The notes: a model not told the origin generated them from the letters alone. DNA of 64,000 nucleotides from Dyella sp. GSA-30 (GCF_027924605.1 NZ_AP027042.1:4317524-4381523), one strand, 5' to 3'. Shown: positions 43,957 through 52,992, numbered from the stretch's first letter. Made by a program: numbers and translations.

Positions 43957-45105
43957 TCAGGTAACCAGCGTCAACTTCCCAGTCTTTCTCAGATTGCTTG
44001 CGCCACTGCCGGGAACGAGATTCAAAATGAGACCGAAGGTAATTGTACTAAGCTCTTCAGCGGTAAGATGGAGCTGCTTTGCGACATCACGACGGGACAC
44101 ACCTTCATTTTTTAGAGCGCTAAAGACTTTTTCTAAAAGCAAAGAACGCTCGTGAGGCACACCTTCTGGCTCATTGGTCCGGTAGCCCTCTTCTGCCAAC
44201 TGAATACACATCGTGCGATATATCCAGTCAGAGCTCAAACCCAGCGCATGCAAGCGGTAGTTCAGTGCCGCCACTGACACCGCCCAATATTTTTTTAGCT
44301 TGACGAGTGCCGGCAAAGTGACATGACGAGGAGCCATGGCAAGCACACTGGCTTTCGGCATCAGAAAAGCCGAGGCGAATGCATTGGCCTCTCGCTCGAT
44401 TTCCGGGCCCTGAGGGGTCCCCTGTGCATGCAAGACAAGATGACCAAGCTCATGTGCCGCGTCAAACCGACAGTGTTCCGCAGACTTGAACGTGTTGAGA
44501 AACATAAACGGCCTACCGGCATGCCACATTGAAAATGCATCGACTTCCTTGGCATCAATGGCAAGGGAGTACACCCGAACCCCCTTCGATTCGAGTAGCC
44601 GAATCATGTTTTTGATGGGCAATTCCCCAAGCCCCCAATGCGACCGCAATGTTGCTGCGGCGGCCTCGGGAGAACCTGCGCCTACGTTCTCAGGGTAAAC
44701 CACATCTTCATCGGATGCCCCTTCTTTGGCTTGCCCTAGCCGCTCTGATCCAAGGTCAAGGAGGTCCACCTTCGGCAAGTTGAACCGATGCTCAATCCAA
44801 TCATTGAGCATCAGTGCAATTGAACCCGAGCCGAGTGCCGTGTCACGTTGCCTGGCGCTCATCTTCGACAGCGACCGAAAGCTAGCCACCTCAGCCCGAA
44901 CCACCTCCGGTTCATCGCCAAAGAAGAAGGCCTCAGGGAACCCCAAAGCCTCACTAATACGCTGAAGGGTAACCCGCTCTGGGTCTTGGTCTCCCGCTTC
45001 ATACGCAGAGATAGACCGTTCACTGACCCCGATCGCGATGGCCAAAGCCTTCTTGGTCATTCCCCGACGGCGACGCGCCAGGGAAAAACGTCCCGCGTTA
45101 AACAT
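43957..45105 (-). CDS. XRE-family HTH/ImmA-IrrE metallopeptidase
   Basis: 382 residues. HTH at ~15-60 (GMTKKALAIAIGVSERSISA). Metallopeptidase core with HExxH in FDAAHELGHLVLH (~residue 224) and the EREANAFASAFLMP helix that supplies the third ligand. Such fusions cleave regulators or act as antitoxin-type regulators. The neighbouring gene is six bases upstream on the same strand, making a two-gene operon. This resembles the RosmerTA-type pair, in which an XRE-ImmA protein is the antitoxin; that is inference. The C terminus (ELSTITFGLILN) is helical. Confidence 0.8.
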   Translation of the reverse strand: MFNAGRFSLARRRRGMTKKALAIAIGVSERSISAYEAGDQDPERVTLQRISEALGFPEAFFFGDEPEVVRAEVASFRSLSKMSARQRDTALGSGSIALMLNDWIEHRFNLPKVDLLDLGSERLGQAKEGASDEDVVYPENVGAGSPEAAAATLRSHWGLGELPIKNMIRLLESKGVRVYSLAIDAKEVDAFSMWHAGRPFMFLNTFKSAEHCRFDAAHELGHLVLHAQGTPQGPEIEREANAFASAFLMPKASVLAMAPRHVTLPALVKLKKYWAVSVAALNYRLHALGLSSDWIYRTMCIQLAEEGYRTNEPEGVPHERSLLLEKVFSALKNEGVSRRDVAKQLHLTAEELSTITFGLILNLVPGSGASNLRKTGKLTLVT

Positions 45106-45111
45106 GGCACA

Positions 45112-45756
45112 TCACAGATTTTTTCTCTCAACGTCAAAATCAACATCAGGCAAATCGGGCGACGCAGTTTCATCAAAGTCGCCATCAAACTTCAACGAAG
45201 ACAAGATGATGCGTTCGAACCAATCGTTGATGCGCCCATCCTTTTCAATATGCCGAGGTCGAGACAGCTCAACGCGACGCTCACCGCTCTTGGCGTCAAA
45301 GTAATGAAGCAGAACCCAGGTTTCTGAGTCAGGCTTCTCATGATTGTGCTCGACAGCTGGGAGATCAGGGAACAAGTCCAGCGTGCAATTTATTTGAACA
45401 GCCTTAAAGGTATTCCGGCCCTTGGGTGACCTGTTCGACGGCGTCAGGAAGGCAACGCCAACCCCTTCGGTACCAGAAGCCACCGCGATACCGATAGTCC
45501 CGGCTTCATTGAGGACCCGTTCGTAGGTGCCCACGTCTTGCCGGTGCCATGCCAGCGGTCGGAGGGCATCGCGAAGCGCCTTGAGCGTTTCAGCCCACAT
45601 CACCAGCCCAGGATAAATACGCGGGTGGTTTTCGGTGCAACGGGCGGCATAGCCGTGGGCAATGCTAATGGCCTCCAGGAGAGTCTTCTCCGTGAGTCCT
45701 AGGTCCGCAAGACGGTCCGGGACCGAGTCATGCTGGAAAACGATGCATTCGTTCAC
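45112..45756 (-). CDS. partner of the XRE-ImmA/IrrE gene, unknown fold
   Basis: 214 residues, no signal. Contains KTLLEAISIAHGYAARCTEN, GYERVLNEAGTIGIAVASG and a strand-rich C-terminal half (VQINCTLDLFPDLPAVEH, ETWVLLHYFDAKSGERRVEL). Six bases separate it from the XRE-ImmA gene, and it is first in the operon. By position it would be the toxin-like or effector partner of the module. No family recognised from sequence alone. Confidence 0.55.
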   Translation of the reverse strand: MNECIVFQHDSVPDRLADLGLTEKTLLEAISIAHGYAARCTENHPRIYPGLVMWAETLKALRDALRPLAWHRQDVGTYERVLNEAGTIGIAVASGTEGVGVAFLTPSNRSPKGRNTFKAVQINCTLDLFPDLPAVEHNHEKPDSETWVLLHYFDAKSGERRVELSRPRHIEKDGRINDWFERIILSSLKFDGDFDETASPDLPDVDFDVERKNL

Positions 45757-46014
45757 TCAATGATCTCCTGGAAGAAAAGACGCCCCCTTCCGGAAATCAT
45801 CCCTCAAATGAGGTTGAAAAACAAGAAGCGCACTCAAGCTGACTCTGAAACCATGGTCTTCCAACCCTACTCTCGAGCTTCGATAGGTTCCGGCCCCTGG
45901 CATCCTTCTGTTTTTCGGAGGCTTCAAACCTCGTTCTGTAGTTCGGCAAGATCAGTTGCCCGACTGGGGGAACTGGGTGGCGCCACAGTCAGGGCTCGGA
46001 CAATTTCGTTGCCG

Positions 46015-46324
46015 AGTTTTCGGCGGCGAAAGTCACACCACACCTTGGCCCGCTCATCATAAAACCGAACTTCCCCTTCTCAGGCTTGCCCACCAAGGCT
46101 TCCACATGCCGGCTAAATGCCTTCGATAGCCAGTTCCCAGGCCCATTGACCCCACCGAGCTTCACCTTCGGAAACAAGCGGGTCTCCCCCGCCATCCGAA
46201 GCGCTTCAACCCGGTGCAGAAGGCCCAGCTCAAGCAAGGCCGGATGAACCGGAATGGTCCGAATGCTGGCCTCAGACTTCACCGACTGGCCTTTCCGCCG
46301 GTCTTGATGTGGCTGATCGAAGCC
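46015..46324 (-). pseudogene. tyrosine-integrase remnant
   Basis: A fragment reads SVKSEASIRTIPVHPALLEL, LRMAGETRLFPKVKLG and WLSKAFSRHVEALVGKPEKG, matching the catalytic domain of phage-type integrases (the R..H.R.Y core is not reached). After this the sequence shifts frame and becomes unrelated. Broken integrase, marking an older island edge. Confidence 0.7.
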
Positions 46325-46571
46325 TTCTCGCACAGGAGCGCCACCCTCGATCCTTTGCTGATGGGAGGTCGGGGAAGCACGCAGAAGGCACCGAAGCCAC
46401 TTCAAAAGTTGATGCGGCGCGGTTCTCAAAGCTCCATGAGACATGTAACCTCTCTCATCGCATGAAGGACAGGAATTCCTGGGGCGCGACTAACTTTTCC
46501 GGAAAGTATTGACCTTGCAATAAATCCGTGTAGCCTCCAAATTGGGATAGTGCAACTTGGAGATGCGTGCG

Positions 46572-46925
46572 ATGAGTGAAACCAAACTCAAAACTGTCTT
46601 ACTGAAGAGAGAATTGAGCCCTGCTGAGCGCGCGCTGTTTAAGCAGATCTTTGACCATCGCGCGATACGGCGATCCGAACTAGCTCAAGTTGTTAACGAA
46701 CGAGATATTATCGACCAACTAAATCAGGGCTTAAAGTCATTACCCGGGTTTGGCGCAGATGAGATCAACCGCTCAGCCGAGACATACAAGGAATCGCTTG
46801 AGCAGGCATTAAAAGTTCTCATTGATAAGGATGTCGTTAAGGTGCAAAAATCTGTAATTCCTGAGCTAGACACCATATTTGTCACGCCAAAAGGATTTGC
46901 ACTTGCCGACCTTGTCCACTCGTGA
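46572..46925 (+). CDS. small protein, possible winged-helix partner of the next membrane protein
   Basis: 117 residues from ATG 46572, nine bases after GGAG. Helical N terminus (LSPAERALFKQIFDHRAIRR) and a winged-helix-like C terminus (ESLEQALKVLIDKDVVKVQK, ELDTIFVTPKGFALADL). It overlaps the start of the following membrane-protein gene by 23 bases, so the two are translationally coupled. Low GC. Family not recognised. Confidence 0.5.
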   Translation: MSETKLKTVLLKRELSPAERALFKQIFDHRAIRRSELAQVVNERDIIDQLNQGLKSLPGFGADEINRSAETYKESLEQALKVLIDKDVVKVQKSVIPELDTIFVTPKGFALADLVHS

Positions 46926-47475
46926 ATGGGCGCTGCTCTCGTCAACCGGATTAAGCCTTCTTATATTTGCGGTTGAACTGTTTCGCTCATCGAAAGTGAA
47001 ATTTCGGTTCTACTTTGGCACCGCCGGACTCGCCTACCTCGCCCTACTTTGCTTCGGAAATGGCGTGGCCACGTTGCTCGTCACAAAGGCTGCCAGCGAA
47101 CTAGACCCGCCCTGGCTCTTCCAAGCTTTTTTTGGCGTATTTGGATTTGAAGGCATCATTAAAAATCTGAATATCTCGTTTCTTGATAAGGGCGTTCTTA
47201 CTTTTAGCGACTGGCTGGACAAAGCAAAAAATAATGCATCCGCACAGGCTCTAGAACAGAGCATCAACCACAACATTAAGCTTGAAATGCGCTTGGCTGA
47301 GCGACTGCGAAATTTGCCGCTAGCCACACTCAATGCCTATCTACTAACCCTCATTGGCAACGATGCGCCACAAGCTCTCGCAGCGCAGGCTACCGCCAGC
47401 CAGGCCCATGAGGCGCTCGTCAAAGGACTCGCCCTTGCTCAAGCCGACTACACCAAGGCATCGGCAATCCGCTGA
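46903..47475 (+). CDS. membrane protein coupled to the preceding gene
   Basis: A TTG at 46903, seven bases after AAGGA, is preferred; other TTG codons are possible. ~190 residues. Two or three N-terminal membrane helices (WALLSSTGLSLLIFAVELF, FYFGTAGLAYLALLCFGNGV, WLFQAFFGVFGFEGIIKNLN) are followed by a cytosolic helical region (NHNIKLEMRLAERLRNLPLA) and an Ala-rich C terminus. With the soluble winged-helix-like partner it could be a small abortive-infection type pair, which is inference. No family recognised. Confidence 0.5.
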   Translation: MPTLSTREWALLSSTGLSLLIFAVELFRSSKVKFRFYFGTAGLAYLALLCFGNGVATLLVTKAASELDPPWLFQAFFGVFGFEGIIKNLNISFLDKGVLTFSDWLDKAKNNASAQALEQSINHNIKLEMRLAERLRNLPLATLNAYLLTLIGNDAPQALAAQATASQAHEALVKGLALAQADYTKASAIR

Positions 47476-47510
47476 GTTTGCGCCTCCACCCTTGAGGCGC
47501 TATAAAGCAT

Positions 47511-47540
47511 GCGGCTGCCACGGTTCCCCGTGACAGCCGC
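47511..47540. repeat. GC-rich stem-loop after the membrane protein
   Basis: GCGGCTG...CAGCCGC arms with a second internal pair CGG/CCG. It could terminate the preceding genes, but no U-run follows. Confidence 0.5.
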
Positions 47541-47592
47541 AGCCCTCTAAGGCCTGCCATGGCTCCCTGTCAGTGATTACCCTCAGAAAGTC

Positions 47593-47670
47593 TTACTGAC
47601 GGGGGGCCTTCTCCGCGGCGTCCGGCGGGCAAGCGGCACCGGACGCCGTAACTAATAAGATCAACTTCAT
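47593..47670 (-). CDS. possible 25-residue lipoprotein-like peptide
   Basis: ATG 47670 lies five bases after GGAGGCG and gives MKLILLVTASGAAC followed by a Pro-rich tail. A short hydrophobic segment then Cys resembles small lysis- or VirB7-type lipoproteins. It directly follows the HTH gene at 47684 on the same strand, 13 bases away. Tentative. Confidence 0.35.
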   Translation of the reverse strand: MKLILLVTASGAACPPDAAEKAPRQ

Positions 47671-47683
47671 GATCGCCTCCTTA

Positions 47684-48493
47684 TCACGTGGTGGATTCTC
47701 TGGCCTTCCCCGATCCATCGGCGGGCTCAGAAGTTAGATTTCGCTCATCGGTCGATTCCGGCGGTGGCGGTGGCACTCCGTCACCAGCCTGAGCCTGTGG
47801 GTCAGCTGACACTTGCTGTTGGGCCGCTTGTTGCGCGGCTACCGCGTCCCTCTCGGCCCAGTAGGCCTCCATCAGCGCAAGCTCCGTCATGCCACCTACC
47901 TCGATCAGCCGATCACGGAAGCGGCCGTAGAGTTCGTCTTGGACCAGGCCCTGTCGGCGCATCCAATGAACGGCCGCATTGGGGTTCATCAGAAGGACGT
48001 AATGAAAATCACCAGACGGCCCCTTTTTTGCCTGGATGAACCACTGGTCACGCAGCATCTTCATGCGACGGCGCCATGTATCCACCGCCCTCCCCCCAGT
48101 AAACCCCGCCTCGGCAGCAAAGGTCGCGGGGTTCTCAATGACGACAAGGGGGCTGTCGGGCGCGCGCGCCCAGAGACAAAACAGCGTGTGCCCACAGGGC
48201 TGGCCCTTGGACCTGTGATCGATGGCCTCCATCACAATCGGAAGCGTGCGCGGCACGGTTGTGAAGCCCGAATTGGCTTTGCGCTGCCAGACCCATACGC
48301 CGTAATCACCGGGGAAATGAATCTCTTTGAGGGCAGCCGCCCGTTCGGCCATACCCGCCCGCTTGGCTTGAACCTGTTTTACATTGGGCGGAAGAGAAAC
48401 CATGTCGGAGTAGTCTGACGGGGGGGCGATGCAGATCATTACACCATCGCCTGGGCTGCACCAGGATTCTATTCGCGCACGAAACAACTGCAC
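47684..48493 (-). CDS. plasmid/ICE-type HTH protein
   Basis: 269 residues, GTG start. Winged-helix character (NPATFAAEAGFTGGRAVDTW, RRRMKMLRDQWFIQAKKGPS), then a Gln/Ala-rich tail with PPPPPES. Its layout fits replication- or transfer-regulating proteins on integrative elements and plasmids. Starts at M31 (48403) or M19 (48439) are possible. No partition or replication genes flank it. Confidence 0.5.
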   Translation of the reverse strand: MQLFRARIESWCSPGDGVMICIAPPSDYSDMVSLPPNVKQVQAKRAGMAERAAALKEIHFPGDYGVWVWQRKANSGFTTVPRTLPIVMEAIDHRSKGQPCGHTLFCLWARAPDSPLVVIENPATFAAEAGFTGGRAVDTWRRRMKMLRDQWFIQAKKGPSGDFHYVLLMNPNAAVHWMRRQGLVQDELYGRFRDRLIEVGGMTELALMEAYWAERDAVAAQQAAQQQVSADPQAQAGDGVPPPPPESTDERNLTSEPADGSGKARESTT

Positions 48494-48735
48494 ATCGGAT
48501 ACCCAAAACTACATTTCTAACCATCCTTTTTGACTGCAAATCCGCATGAACCATGCTGGAAAAATGCATTATTCCGCACATTTTTCAATAAAATTTCCTT
48601 TTTTCTCAGTAATTTACCACATTTATGCGGTACTCCAGTGCTCTGCGTCCTCGTCGTTATCCCGGTTCTCCGGTAATCCGGGAGGGTATGCAAAGGGAGG
48701 GATGTACGTCCGGTCCCCACCCATCCAGACACTGA

Positions 48736-49091
48736 ATGGATAATAAATCCAACGGTGCGAAGGGGCGGTTTATATCTCGCAATCAGGCGCTTGACGAACC
48801 CGAGCCTTCCGCCAGGTTGCCGGCAAACCTGGAGGTGCCCATGCAAGCCTACCCTTATGCCATCACGCCCCACGAGCCGACCCAAAAGCAGCTCTGGTTG
48901 GCCTCTTTCACCTCATTGTTGGCCCGACTCTCGCCCGAGGAAGCCATCAGGAAGCCGATCGCGCCCTCGATCTGTGTGACGAACGCTGGCGTGATCCGGA
49001 ATACGTAAACACGTGGGAATATGCGCACAATCATGCGGTGGGCCACCACTTCGACCCGGCCGCTTCAGCGGACGGCGAAGTTGTCCCTTGA
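48736..49091 (+). pseudogene. frameshifted conserved small protein gene
   Basis: Frame 1 encodes LWLASFTSLLARLSPEEAIR up to 48951. The continuation ADRALDLCDERWRDPEYVNT, WEYAHNHAVGHHFDPAA is in another frame to TGA at 49089-49091. Restoring one G in the run at about 48949-48951 joins both. This is a single-base deletion or a sequencing slip. Confidence 0.75.
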
Positions 49092-49143
49092 TGACACCAA
49101 GGGACTCGCTCATCACCGTTGCCGATGCACTTTAAAGCTCTGC

Positions 49144-49485
49144 TTATTTGCTGCGCCCAGGCTCAGGCGGCTTGATGCCGGCATTTTTGACCAGCGTTGC
49201 CTTTGCTCGACGAGCTTCCTCCTCCTTCTTTAGTTGGCTCTTGAGAAGCTGCAATCGGGAGATTGCTGCTGCGATCACTTGTTCCGCAGCGGGCCAGCAG
49301 TCGACGGTGGTGAGAATGCTAGAAAGCCCCTCCAAAGCAGAAATGCACATCTCGGTGCTCGAACTATTTGTGAACGTCGGAGCGGGAAGCGCCGCCTGGA
49401 GGGCCGACATCGGCGGCGGTTCTGCTCCAGCAAAGTGCGCCACAATCGCTTCTCCGATTAACGCCCCAACCCTCTCTAACGACAT
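49144..49485 (-). CDS. small protein, coiled-coil C terminus, unknown
   Basis: 113 residues, no signal. N-terminal EAIVAHFAGAEPPPMSALQA, central VDCWPAAEQVIAAAISRLQL, then a charged helix LLKSQLKKEEEARRAKATLV. It lies between the frameshifted gene and the mini-Rhs operon. No family recognised; it could be a chaperone or adaptor. Confidence 0.45.
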   Translation of the reverse strand: MSLERVGALIGEAIVAHFAGAEPPPMSALQAALPAPTFTNSSSTEMCISALEGLSSILTTVDCWPAAEQVIAAAISRLQLLKSQLKKEEEARRAKATLVKNAGIKPPEPGRSK

Positions 49486-49603
49486 CGCAACTCTCCTGTG
49501 GTGGATAATTTACTTCTGTCCCAGCACTACTTCAGTTCTGCCATTTCGGTGATTACCACCTTCGTTGACATCGCCAGGCGCGACTAGACGAGATGTCGGT
49601 GTC

Positions 49604-50050
49604 TTACTTCCCGCACGCAGCCGGGCATGGCTTCCCCTTCGGCGGTGGCATCGGCTCCTTTACTTGAGTCAGGGCGTTCGCGAAGGCCGTTTTGTCCACC
49701 GCAAACTTTTCGTTCCCATGCCGAACGATGCCGCTGTTGTCGACAAAGTAGACATCACCGGGGGCCAGGATGACCTTCGCCCGCACGTAACCCGGCATGT
49801 AGCCCTCCGAGGCGGAGCGAGACGAAAGTAGTGCAAGAAAGGCTTGCCGATTGACGGAGTAACGGCAGAAGCGTGCGCTGTCCAAGTCCGCCTCCTTCTT
49901 GCCCACCGGCGCCTCGCTGCGAAAATCCCAGAAGCACACTTCCACGTCCGATGCTCCCAGTTGCAGCGGCGGATGATCGGCCCACGCCAGGCCCGCCATC
50001 AGGACCAATGCTCCACTGACAAATCGCACCATGAAGAGGTTCATGATCAT
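49604..50050 (-). CDS. exported small Cys protein, possible immunity to the mini-Rhs peptidase
   Basis: 148 residues from ATG 50050 (GTG 50053 and ATG 50044 are alternatives; GGGAAG precedes). Signal peptide (VRFVSGALVLMAGLAWA). The mature part has a strand pattern (ASDVEVCFWDFRSEAPVG, RAKVILAPGDVYFVDNSGIV), several Cys and a Pro/Lys tail (PPPKGKPCPAACGK). Its start overlaps the stop of the mini-Rhs peptidase by one base, the strongest sign of coupling. Because both products are exported, it could be the periplasmic inhibitor of the peptidase. No family recognised. Confidence 0.6.
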   Translation of the reverse strand: MIMNLFMVRFVSGALVLMAGLAWADHPPLQLGASDVEVCFWDFRSEAPVGKKEADLDSARFCRYSVNRQAFLALLSSRSASEGYMPGYVRAKVILAPGDVYFVDNSGIVRHGNEKFAVDKTAFANALTQVKEPMPPPKGKPCPAACGK

Positions 50051-50652
50051 CACTTCCCGGGCTCGTAGTAGCCAGTCCGTGCGGGATACCCCATCTCCGC
50101 ACGCTCTGGGTTTTCAATCATGCGCACGTTGTCGCCCAATAGGTCCGTGGCCGTCGCGTTGTCGAAGTAAAAGATATGCCCCAACTCGTGACCGATCACG
50201 ATCGGAAGTGTGGCGCGCTGAAGTCCCGCCGTCGTCGGGATCATGGGCAGGTGGCACGGATCCACAAAAACTGTGGTGTCGTGGCCATTGCAGTCCGGCT
50301 GACTGCCATATTGGCAATATTGATCAAAGTTCGGGTCATGGGTGACCTGGATCTTGTAGACCATAGCCGAGGCTTCCAGCATGGCGTTGTAGGAGCGTGC
50401 TGTCGCGGAACGGGCATTCAACTGCGCGTAGGCGTTCATCAGTTGCTGCGCCACCGCCGGATTGCCCTCAACCACGCGCACAACCAACCCGGTGGGATCG
50501 ACGAACCTGAGCGGGTTGTTGCCCACATAAGCATACGTGTTCGGCCCACCCTTCAACCCGATCGGGTCGGATTGAAGGTAACGGGCCTGCGCGGAGGTCC
50601 CGAACACCAGGGCACCCATTGCCACGACGATCGCCAAGAGTTGCTTGATCAT
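50050..50652 (-). CDS. exported mini-Rhs zinc metallopeptidase
   Basis: 200 residues from ATG 50652, six bases after AGGGAG. A signal peptide ([20 protein letters not shown]) is joined directly to the last ~33 residues of an Rhs core ([30 protein letters not shown]), with no repeats before it. Then a ~140-residue domain: HELGH at residues 155-159 and downstream [18 protein letters not shown], matching the EN-R-E-G-P-R-Y motif after the HExxH in M91/Tox-HExxH toxins. So an Rhs toxin tip has become a stand-alone exported peptidase. Operon: transglutaminase-like gene upstream, exported partner downstream. Confidence 0.8.
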   Translation of the reverse strand: MIKQLLAIVVAMGALVFGTSAQARYLQSDPIGLKGGPNTYAYVGNNPLRFVDPTGLVVRVVEGNPAVAQQLMNAYAQLNARSATARSYNAMLEASAMVYKIQVTHDPNFDQYCQYGSQPDCNGHDTTVFVDPCHLPMIPTTAGLQRATLPIVIGHELGHIFYFDNATATDLLGDNVRMIENPERAEMGYPARTGYYEPGK

Positions 50653-50654
50653 GC

Positions 50655-51413
50655 TCATCTCCCTGTTTGAGCCTGTTGGGCTTTGACCTGTTGGATGGAC
50701 CGCAGATAGTCCGCCTTGTGCTTGGGTGTTTCCTCGACCCAGCCCAAGGCTTCCGCACTATGGAACATATCGATGTTGTTGGCATGGAGCACCGCATACT
50801 GGTCGCGCAACTCCGGCGGAATAGCGTCGACGCTCCCATATTTGCGAAGAAACTTGTCGTCAATGAGCGCGGCATACGCTTCTCCGCGCCACAGCCACCC
50901 GCTCACATTGGTCATGTCGGTGGTCAGCACGCGTAGGGTCAACCCGAGCAAGTCGTCGGGAGCGCGGTGATGCCGGTAATACTGTTCGAGCGTGTCGACC
51001 ATCACCAAGATCTCTTGCTGCTTGGTGAGGGATCGCAGGTAAGCCCCGGATTGGATGGCGCGCGAGGTGATAGCCAAGTCTTCCTGGTAATGCGCATCGG
51101 ACACCGTGCCGAAGGATGTCGCTTCGATGTTCAACCACGAGCCATCGCCCCGGCGCACCCGTGCAAACACATGGGCGGGCGCGCTGACCAATGTGGCCTC
51201 GATGCCCAATTTCTGACTGAGCACGACCAGCAGCACCGGCATCGACACACAGTTGCCTTTGCGCGTGGCGAGATATGTGGACAGCATCTTGTCCTTCGGG
51301 TCCTCGCCCAACGGGTTGTCCAAGTCGTAGCGAAATGGCCGATTACCATTCCACGGCCCAGCGGTCTGCAATGAGTTCAACAGCAACCCGATCTTGACCT
51401 CGTTGTCCGTCAC
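50655..51413 (-). CDS. transglutaminase-like (SirB1-type) protein
   Basis: 252 residues, GTG start coupled to the preceding stop. Transglutaminase/SirB1-like core: [20 protein letters not shown] (Cys of the triad, C74), [20 protein letters not shown] (His) and a following acidic strand. TPR-like C terminus ([38 protein letters not shown]). Its stop overlaps the mini-Rhs start region by three bases. It may modify, cross-link or process partners, or be an inactive scaffold. No signal peptide. Confidence 0.7.
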   Translation of the reverse strand: MTDNEVKIGLLLNSLQTAGPWNGNRPFRYDLDNPLGEDPKDKMLSTYLATRKGNCVSMPVLLVVLSQKLGIEATLVSAPAHVFARVRRGDGSWLNIEATSFGTVSDAHYQEDLAITSRAIQSGAYLRSLTKQQEILVMVDTLEQYYRHHRAPDDLLGLTLRVLTTDMTNVSGWLWRGEAYAALIDDKFLRKYGSVDAIPPELRDQYAVLHANNIDMFHSAEALGWVEETPKHKADYLRSIQQVKAQQAQTGR

Positions 51414-51419
51414 GTCCCC

Positions 51420-51755
51420 TTATGGAAACCGTGCCCGGATCGCCTGAGCCAAGTTATTTAAGGCACGCAGCGTAGCGGATTGGTTGACCTTGGGGTCGAT
51501 CATCGCCTCGATGGTGACCTCGGCGCGAGCGAGATCGATGACAGTCTCCGGCTGCGCGAGCAACCGGTTCAATGTCGCCAAGTTCGGATCGCGCTTCGCA
51601 CGCGAAGCAAGATCGGCCTGGACCTGGGCACGAAGCGCTGCCCGCTCGTTCGCATCCGCGGGCGGCCCTGATTGCGCATTCGCCGCGCCACATGCGGCCA
51701 ACAAGACGACGATCGTCCATCCCCTGACTGTGCTCCATGGTTTTTCCACATCCAT
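51420..51755 (-). CDS. small exported protein heading the mini-Rhs operon
   Basis: 111 residues from ATG 51755 (frame upstream not credible). Signal peptide (STVRGWTIVVLLAACGAANA). Mature part: NERAALRAQVQADLASRAKR, then a helix (LARAEVTIEAMIDPKVNQSA). Only six bases from the transglutaminase-like gene, so it is the first of four tightly coupled genes (51755 to 49604). No family recognised. Confidence 0.6.
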   Translation of the reverse strand: MDVEKPWSTVRGWTIVVLLAACGAANAQSGPPADANERAALRAQVQADLASRAKRDPNLATLNRLLAQPETVIDLARAEVTIEAMIDPKVNQSATLRALNNLAQAIRARFP

Positions 51756-52066
51756 TCCCCTGAACTCAAGCGCCCTACTGGCGCATCTCCACCGGCCGGT
51801 ATTGCTTCTTGTCCCCGACGCGAGGTGCCTTGTCGTCCATGCGACACGACGTTGGCCGTGCAGCGCTTGGTCAGCCCTTTCCCAGATGAACACGCACGTG
51901 GTCGATATACGTGCACGCAGTGTTGTATCGGACGGCCGAAATGCCGTAGTCCGCCCATTTGGTCATATCGCCCCTTGCCTTGGTTTGAACAAACCGCTCA
52001 GAACAATCTCTCTAGATGAGGAAGGATGCCGCCTCTTTGATTTGGGCTCGCTCAACCCAGCACTGA

Positions 52067-52249
52067 CTAGTGATGCCGCGTGTAGTGATTACCCGTACGA
52101 TGGTTCACGTAGTGACCACCTTTATGAGAGCTGCCGTGTCCACCGGAGTAGTGGCCTCCCTGATAACCGTAATGGTGTCCGCCACGAGCGGAAGCGGAGA
52201 AGGAGACGGCAAGCAGCATTGCCGCAGCTAAGACGGTAAAAGCACGCAT
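52067..52249 (-). CDS. tiny exported Gly/His-rich protein
   Basis: 60 residues from ATG 52249, seven bases after GAGGGGAA. Signal peptide (RAFTVLAAAMLLAVSFSASA). Mature part is repeats of the form GGHYSGGHGSSHKGGHYVN and ends HYTRHH; likely metal- or surface-interacting, otherwise unknown. Monocistronic. Confidence 0.65.
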   Translation of the reverse strand: MRAFTVLAAAMLLAVSFSASARGGHHYGYQGGHYSGGHGSSHKGGHYVNHRTGNHYTRHH

Positions 52250-52489
52250 ATCGATTTCCCCTCGTAGGTTGCTATGTCGGTCAGCCGGCATGGCTGCTCG
52301 AGCAACGCATCGATACTATTACCGGGATGAACCGAATTAAAGATGTCGATTTGGGTATAGCATTTTTACATTAGATACTTCGACCATAAAATGATGACAA
52401 GCATAGTATTTTCATTAACTTGTAAATTAACCAGCCAAGAAGTCATAACCCTAAAAGCTACCAGACGGTCTCGGCCCGAATCGCTCGCA

Positions 52490-52918
52490 TTACCCTTTAG
52501 CACTGTATTCATCATGCCAAATGCCATCCATAGCCGTGACACGTACTGCTCTAAAATGCGAGCTCAGGCACCATTGAACAAGCCTGGAGGCATCCAAACC
52601 CACATTTCCCTCAGACACTCGTGCAACTCTTGGGCGCACTCGTATCATGGTAGCTGGGCGCACTGGAGTATCAGTGGCGAGGAGTCCGCCGTCCAAAATT
52701 AGAATCGGACCGAGCGAATGTGTTGTAAGGCCACCTGCATATCGGTGAGCATTCAGGCGTACAGCAATGTCGAAACTCATGCTGTCTGCCTCGCTCGTAA
52801 TACGAAGCACATCGATGGTTTTGGAGCCCCCTAGAACAACTAGAGGTTCAAATTCGGCTGTGTTCGGAATTATGGACCAACGAAATATGCATCTCTCCAC
52901 CTTGAACAAACCGTGCAT
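52490..52918 (-). CDS. hypothetical protein
   Basis: 142 residues from ATG 52918, six bases after GGAAGG. All-beta pattern (RCIFRWSIIPNTAEFEPLVV, SMSFDIAVRLNAHRYAGGLT, SLGPILILDGGLLATDTPVR). The upstream 35-codon extension overlaps the DUF6881 gene and lacks a ribosome site. It follows the DUF6881 gene on the same strand by ~75 bases, so they may be co-transcribed. No family recognised. Confidence 0.5.
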   Translation of the reverse strand: MHGLFKVERCIFRWSIIPNTAEFEPLVVLGGSKTIDVLRITSEADSMSFDIAVRLNAHRYAGGLTTHSLGPILILDGGLLATDTPVRPATMIRVRPRVARVSEGNVGLDASRLVQWCLSSHFRAVRVTAMDGIWHDEYSAKG

Positions 52919-52992
52919 TTTCAACCTTCCATACAGTATCCGCCCTAGCGCCCACCGCGAGCTGAAAGCGAACAAGCACGCATTACATGATC

